Source of the DNA: Microcaldota archaeon
GTDB taxonomy: Archaea; Micrarchaeota; Micrarchaeia; Micrarchaeales; CABMGC01
Assembly (NCBI GenBank): GCA_030043435.1
Contig: JASHXR010000100.1
Span: 1-6,830 of the forward strand
Direction: 5' to 3'
DNA: 6,830 nucleotides
A program made the translations under genes and the position numbers. Within the stretch, counting starts at the first letter, position 1. Every line of letters starts with the position of its first letter. The notes beneath the pieces are model-generated. The model saw nothing but the letters and a program-made list of their open reading frames with translations. It made no database searches and was not told the origin of the DNA. Below are positions 5,108-6,830 of the stretch, one piece after another.

Positions 5108-5831
5108 CCAGCTCTACGCGTCGATACTGGTCAATGCGATCTTCGCCATGGTCAACTATCCCGTCGTCCTGATCAGCACAGTGCTCGCCCCGTTCTCGCT
5201 GCTAATAGTCATAACCTTCGTAAGCCACGGGACCCTGCTCCCTGTGGCGATCGCAGGAGCGCTCATCATGACCATGATCTCGGCAGGGACGAGCATGCAG
5301 CAGGACCTCTCGCACCTCAAGAACGACTTCAAGCTCCAGGACATGATAGTGAGCTCTCCCACGAGCGCGCTGGTCTATCTGGTAGGCATGGCCATATCCG
5401 AGGTGGTGTACTCGATACCTGCCCTCGCAGTCCTGATAGTCCTCGCCGCGGTCTACGTCCACGCCACCCTCCTGGGCATCGTCGCCATGTTCTTCGTAGT
5501 CCTCATAATGTTCGTCTTCGCGGTCTCACTTGGCTTCGTCCTCTCCACGCTCACATCTGACGTCGTGCAGAGCTGGGCCTTTGCGGGCATAGTCTCTACC
5601 ATCCTGTCCGCTCTGCCTCCAGTCTACTACCCGATAACATACATACCGCTGCCATGGCAGTATCTCGCATACCTCTCCCCGGCTACTTACGCGGCAGAGA
5701 TAATGCAGAATACAGTAGGACTGACCACGTTCAGCGCCACCACCATACTGATAGACTGGGCAGTGATAATAGCCGTAGCAGCAGTCATGACCTATCTTGC
5801 CGTGAAGAAGGCGAAGTGGAGGGAGGACTAG
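5082..5831 (+). CDS. ABC-2 type exporter permease
   Basis: This 249-residue integral membrane protein is the transmembrane partner of the preceding ATPase, overlapping it by 26 bases. About six membrane segments are visible, near residues 27-48, 52-70, 97-126, 130-155, 164-182 and 221-241. The motif LPPVYYPITYIPLPWQYLAYLSPATYAAE (178-206) is the hallmark of ABC-2 permeases such as the DrrB group, placed as usual between helices five and six. The amphipathic stretch LSHLKNDFKLQDMIVSSP (76-93) between helices two and three is the likely coupling region that contacts the ATPase. A single permease gene in the operon implies a homodimer unless it pairs with the related permease at 5828-6550. The stop TAG (5829-5831) shares bases with the stop of that opposing gene. 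The family is certain, the substrate is not. Confidence 0.93.
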   Translation: MAMKRNGGSQLYASILVNAIFAMVNYPVVLISTVLAPFSLLIVITFVSHGTLLPVAIAGALIMTMISAGTSMQQDLSHLKNDFKLQDMIVSSPTSALVYLVGMAISEVVYSIPALAVLIVLAAVYVHATLLGIVAMFFVVLIMFVFAVSLGFVLSTLTSDVVQSWAFAGIVSTILSALPPVYYPITYIPLPWQYLAYLSPATYAAEIMQNTVGLTTFSATTILIDWAVIIAVAAVMTYLAVKKAKWRED

Positions 5832-6550
5832 ATATCACTCCATCTGGCGAGTAGCCTGGCCATGCAGACGTAAAAGACCACCTCGACTACCAGCAACGCG
5901 GCCATATAATAGTTCATCGGGGCGAGCCCGTATACCCCCTGGAGCGTCACTGCCGCCGGGGTGACAGGCGATAGGGCGAGCAGATACAGGGCCGGAGCCG
6001 GCAGCGTCGTATACGGATAGAAGGTCGGCGGCAGCAGCGTCATTAGCGCAGCGATTATGCCTGATATGGCCCACATGCCTATGGTGCGCCTTATCCTTGT
6101 CCCCACTACGAAAGCGATGGAGGTGGTGGCAAGCGAGAGCAGGAACACCACTGCCAATGTGGCCGCCAGCCTTTCCGGTGTGAAAAGGCCGAACACCGCT
6201 GTCAGCACGGCGAAGATGGCAAGCCCTGGCATGACGAAAAAGAGGTTGCTGAACGCAAACCCGAGCATGTAGTCTATCTTGCTTATCCTGGTGGAGATGA
6301 GCAGGTCCTGGAGATGCAGCTCGAGCCTGAACATCGCGCTCTGCCCCGTGGCAGTAAGCGTCGCTGCCGATATCATCGCTACAAAGCCGCCCACCACGGC
6401 AAAGTCCAGGAGCCTTCCCGCCGAGAGGAGGTATATCACGAAGAGGAGGCACGCAGGCGTCATGAGGTTCCCCACCCAGTTCGCAGGGCTCCTCATTATC
6501 CAGGAGAGGCCGTTGAACTTCGTGAACGCCCATATGAAACTAGTCCTCAA
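5828..6550 (-). CDS. ABC-2 type exporter permease, paralog of the convergent one
   Basis: This 240-residue membrane protein has the same plan as the convergent permease. About six helices lie near residues 26-43, 49-67, 95-120, 126-150, 158-175 and 212-231, a coupling stretch FRLELHLQDLLISTRIS sits at 74-90, and the family motif LPPTFYPYTTLPAPALYLLALSPVTPAA spans 173-200. The motif lines up directly with that of the plus-strand permease, so the two are paralogs, though clearly diverged. The start is TTG at 6550: it has a strong GGAGGAGG eight bases upstream, while the first in-frame ATG (codon 19) would remove most of the N-terminal cytoplasmic helix that the paralog keeps. The gene overlaps the end of its ATPase by 11 bases, indicating one operon. 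The ABC-2 call is secure; the substrate is unknown. Confidence 0.92.
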   Translation of the reverse strand: MRTSFIWAFTKFNGLSWIMRSPANWVGNLMTPACLLFVIYLLSAGRLLDFAVVGGFVAMISAATLTATGQSAMFRLELHLQDLLISTRISKIDYMLGFAFSNLFFVMPGLAIFAVLTAVFGLFTPERLAATLAVVFLLSLATTSIAFVVGTRIRRTIGMWAISGIIAALMTLLPPTFYPYTTLPAPALYLLALSPVTPAAVTLQGVYGLAPMNYYMAALLVVEVVFYVCMARLLARWSDI

Positions 6551-6830
6551 TGCCCTCGCCTCCTCCGGATATGAACAGGTCTTCGAGAGAGATCGGTCTT
6601 ATGGCGTAGCCCCTGCCTACCAGCGCCCTCGCCCTCCCCGGGCTTACGTATGAGATGCGGGACCCGCCGACCTTGTAACGCCCCCGCGGGCCGTCCACCC
6701 TCACCTTCCCGTCAAACCGCCTCAGCAGGCCGGGGACGCTTCCCTGTGCGACTACCGTTCCCTTGTCTATAAGCACTACCTCGTCCGAAAGCTCCTTGGC
6801 CTCCTCCATGTAGTGCGTAGTGATGACTAT
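6540..6830 (-). CDS. ABC-2 type exporter ATP-binding protein, N-terminal part beyond window
   Basis: Only the last 96 residues are in the window; the frame is open to the edge, and the ATG at 6809 is internal. The visible protein begins IVITTHYMEEAKELSDEV, which contains the H-loop histidine (codon 6813-6815) and the helix after it. It continues through the VVLIDKGTVVAQG strand-turn that closes ABC ATPase domains and a short, basic C-terminal domain, and ends with ISLEDLFISGGGEGIED. The SLEDLF segment matches ITLEDIF in the plus-strand ATPase and marks the ABC-2 exporter group. Walker A, Walker B and the signature are outside the window. The C-terminal domain after the H-loop is about 27 residues shorter than in the paralog. 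The glycine-rich end is encoded by the same bases that supply the permease's ribosome site. Confidence 0.9.
   Translation of the reverse strand: MVITTHYMEEAKELSDEVVLIDKGTVVAQGSVPGLLRRFDGKVRVDGPRGRYKVGGSRISYVSPGRARALVGRGYAIRPISLEDLFISGGGEGIED
6559..6566 (-). promoter_or_regulatory. Ribosome binding site fixing the TTG start of the second permease
   Basis: Read on the minus strand this is GGAGGAGG, eight bases before the TTG at 6550 and inside the ATPase gene. It is the main evidence that a rare TTG codon is used as the start. The same arrangement, a ribosome site inside the ATPase gene, is seen in the plus-strand exporter operon. Confidence 0.65.

Noticed and set aside
5835..6533. Alternative minus-strand frame of 232 codons inside the second permease
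   Set aside because: The translation is His/Arg/Gly-rich without any fold, while the overlapping frame gives a clear ABC-2 permease.

Overview
The window reads as a compact archaeal chromosome fragment. The signs are TATA-like BoxA elements about 25-30 bases ahead of first genes, very short or absent leaders on those genes, GGAGG-type ribosome binding sites inside operons, a single-domain parvulin of the archaeal type, a VapBC pair, and a surface protein densely packed with N-glycosylation sequons. Coding DNA outside the VapBC pair is GC-rich (about 58% in a line I counted), with frequent ATA (Ile) and AGG (Arg) codons. A small-genome lineage such as Micrarchaeota would fit, but that placement is a guess from style, not from any marker gene.

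Layout, left to right. (1) The 3' part of a zinc-free MDR oxidoreductase of the quinone/enone reductase type (1-752, +), followed by a stretch holding one possible 41-residue ORF (820-945, +). (2) A long secreted or membrane-anchored, sequon-rich protein on the minus strand (1050-2969) with a DUF4382-like N-terminal domain. (3) A 225-base divergent intergenic region ending in three tandem TATA-like octamers, then an AT-rich vapB-vapC toxin-antitoxin operon (3195-3793, +). (4) A cytoplasmic parvulin peptidyl-prolyl isomerase on the minus strand (3851-4126). (5) A divergent ABC exporter operon, ATPase then ABC-2 permease (4187-5831, +), which appears to share one TTTAAA-centred promoter with the parvulin. 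(6) A second, paralogous ABC exporter operon on the minus strand (permease 5828-6550, ATPase 6540 to beyond the window end), running head-on into the first. The two permease genes end on the same CTAG, which gives a TAG stop on each strand.

How the parts may work together: each ABC unit encodes one ATPase and one six-helix permease, so each could form a homodimeric exporter, or the two related units could mix. No substrate can be read from the sequence. The VapBC pair is a self-contained cassette with base composition unlike its neighbours and was probably acquired by transfer. The most distinctive signals are regulatory and architectural: the triple TATA array before vapB, the shared divergent promoter at 4158-4165, and the dual-stop CTAG. 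I found no RNA gene, CRISPR array or insertion sequence, and no clearly new multi-gene system.
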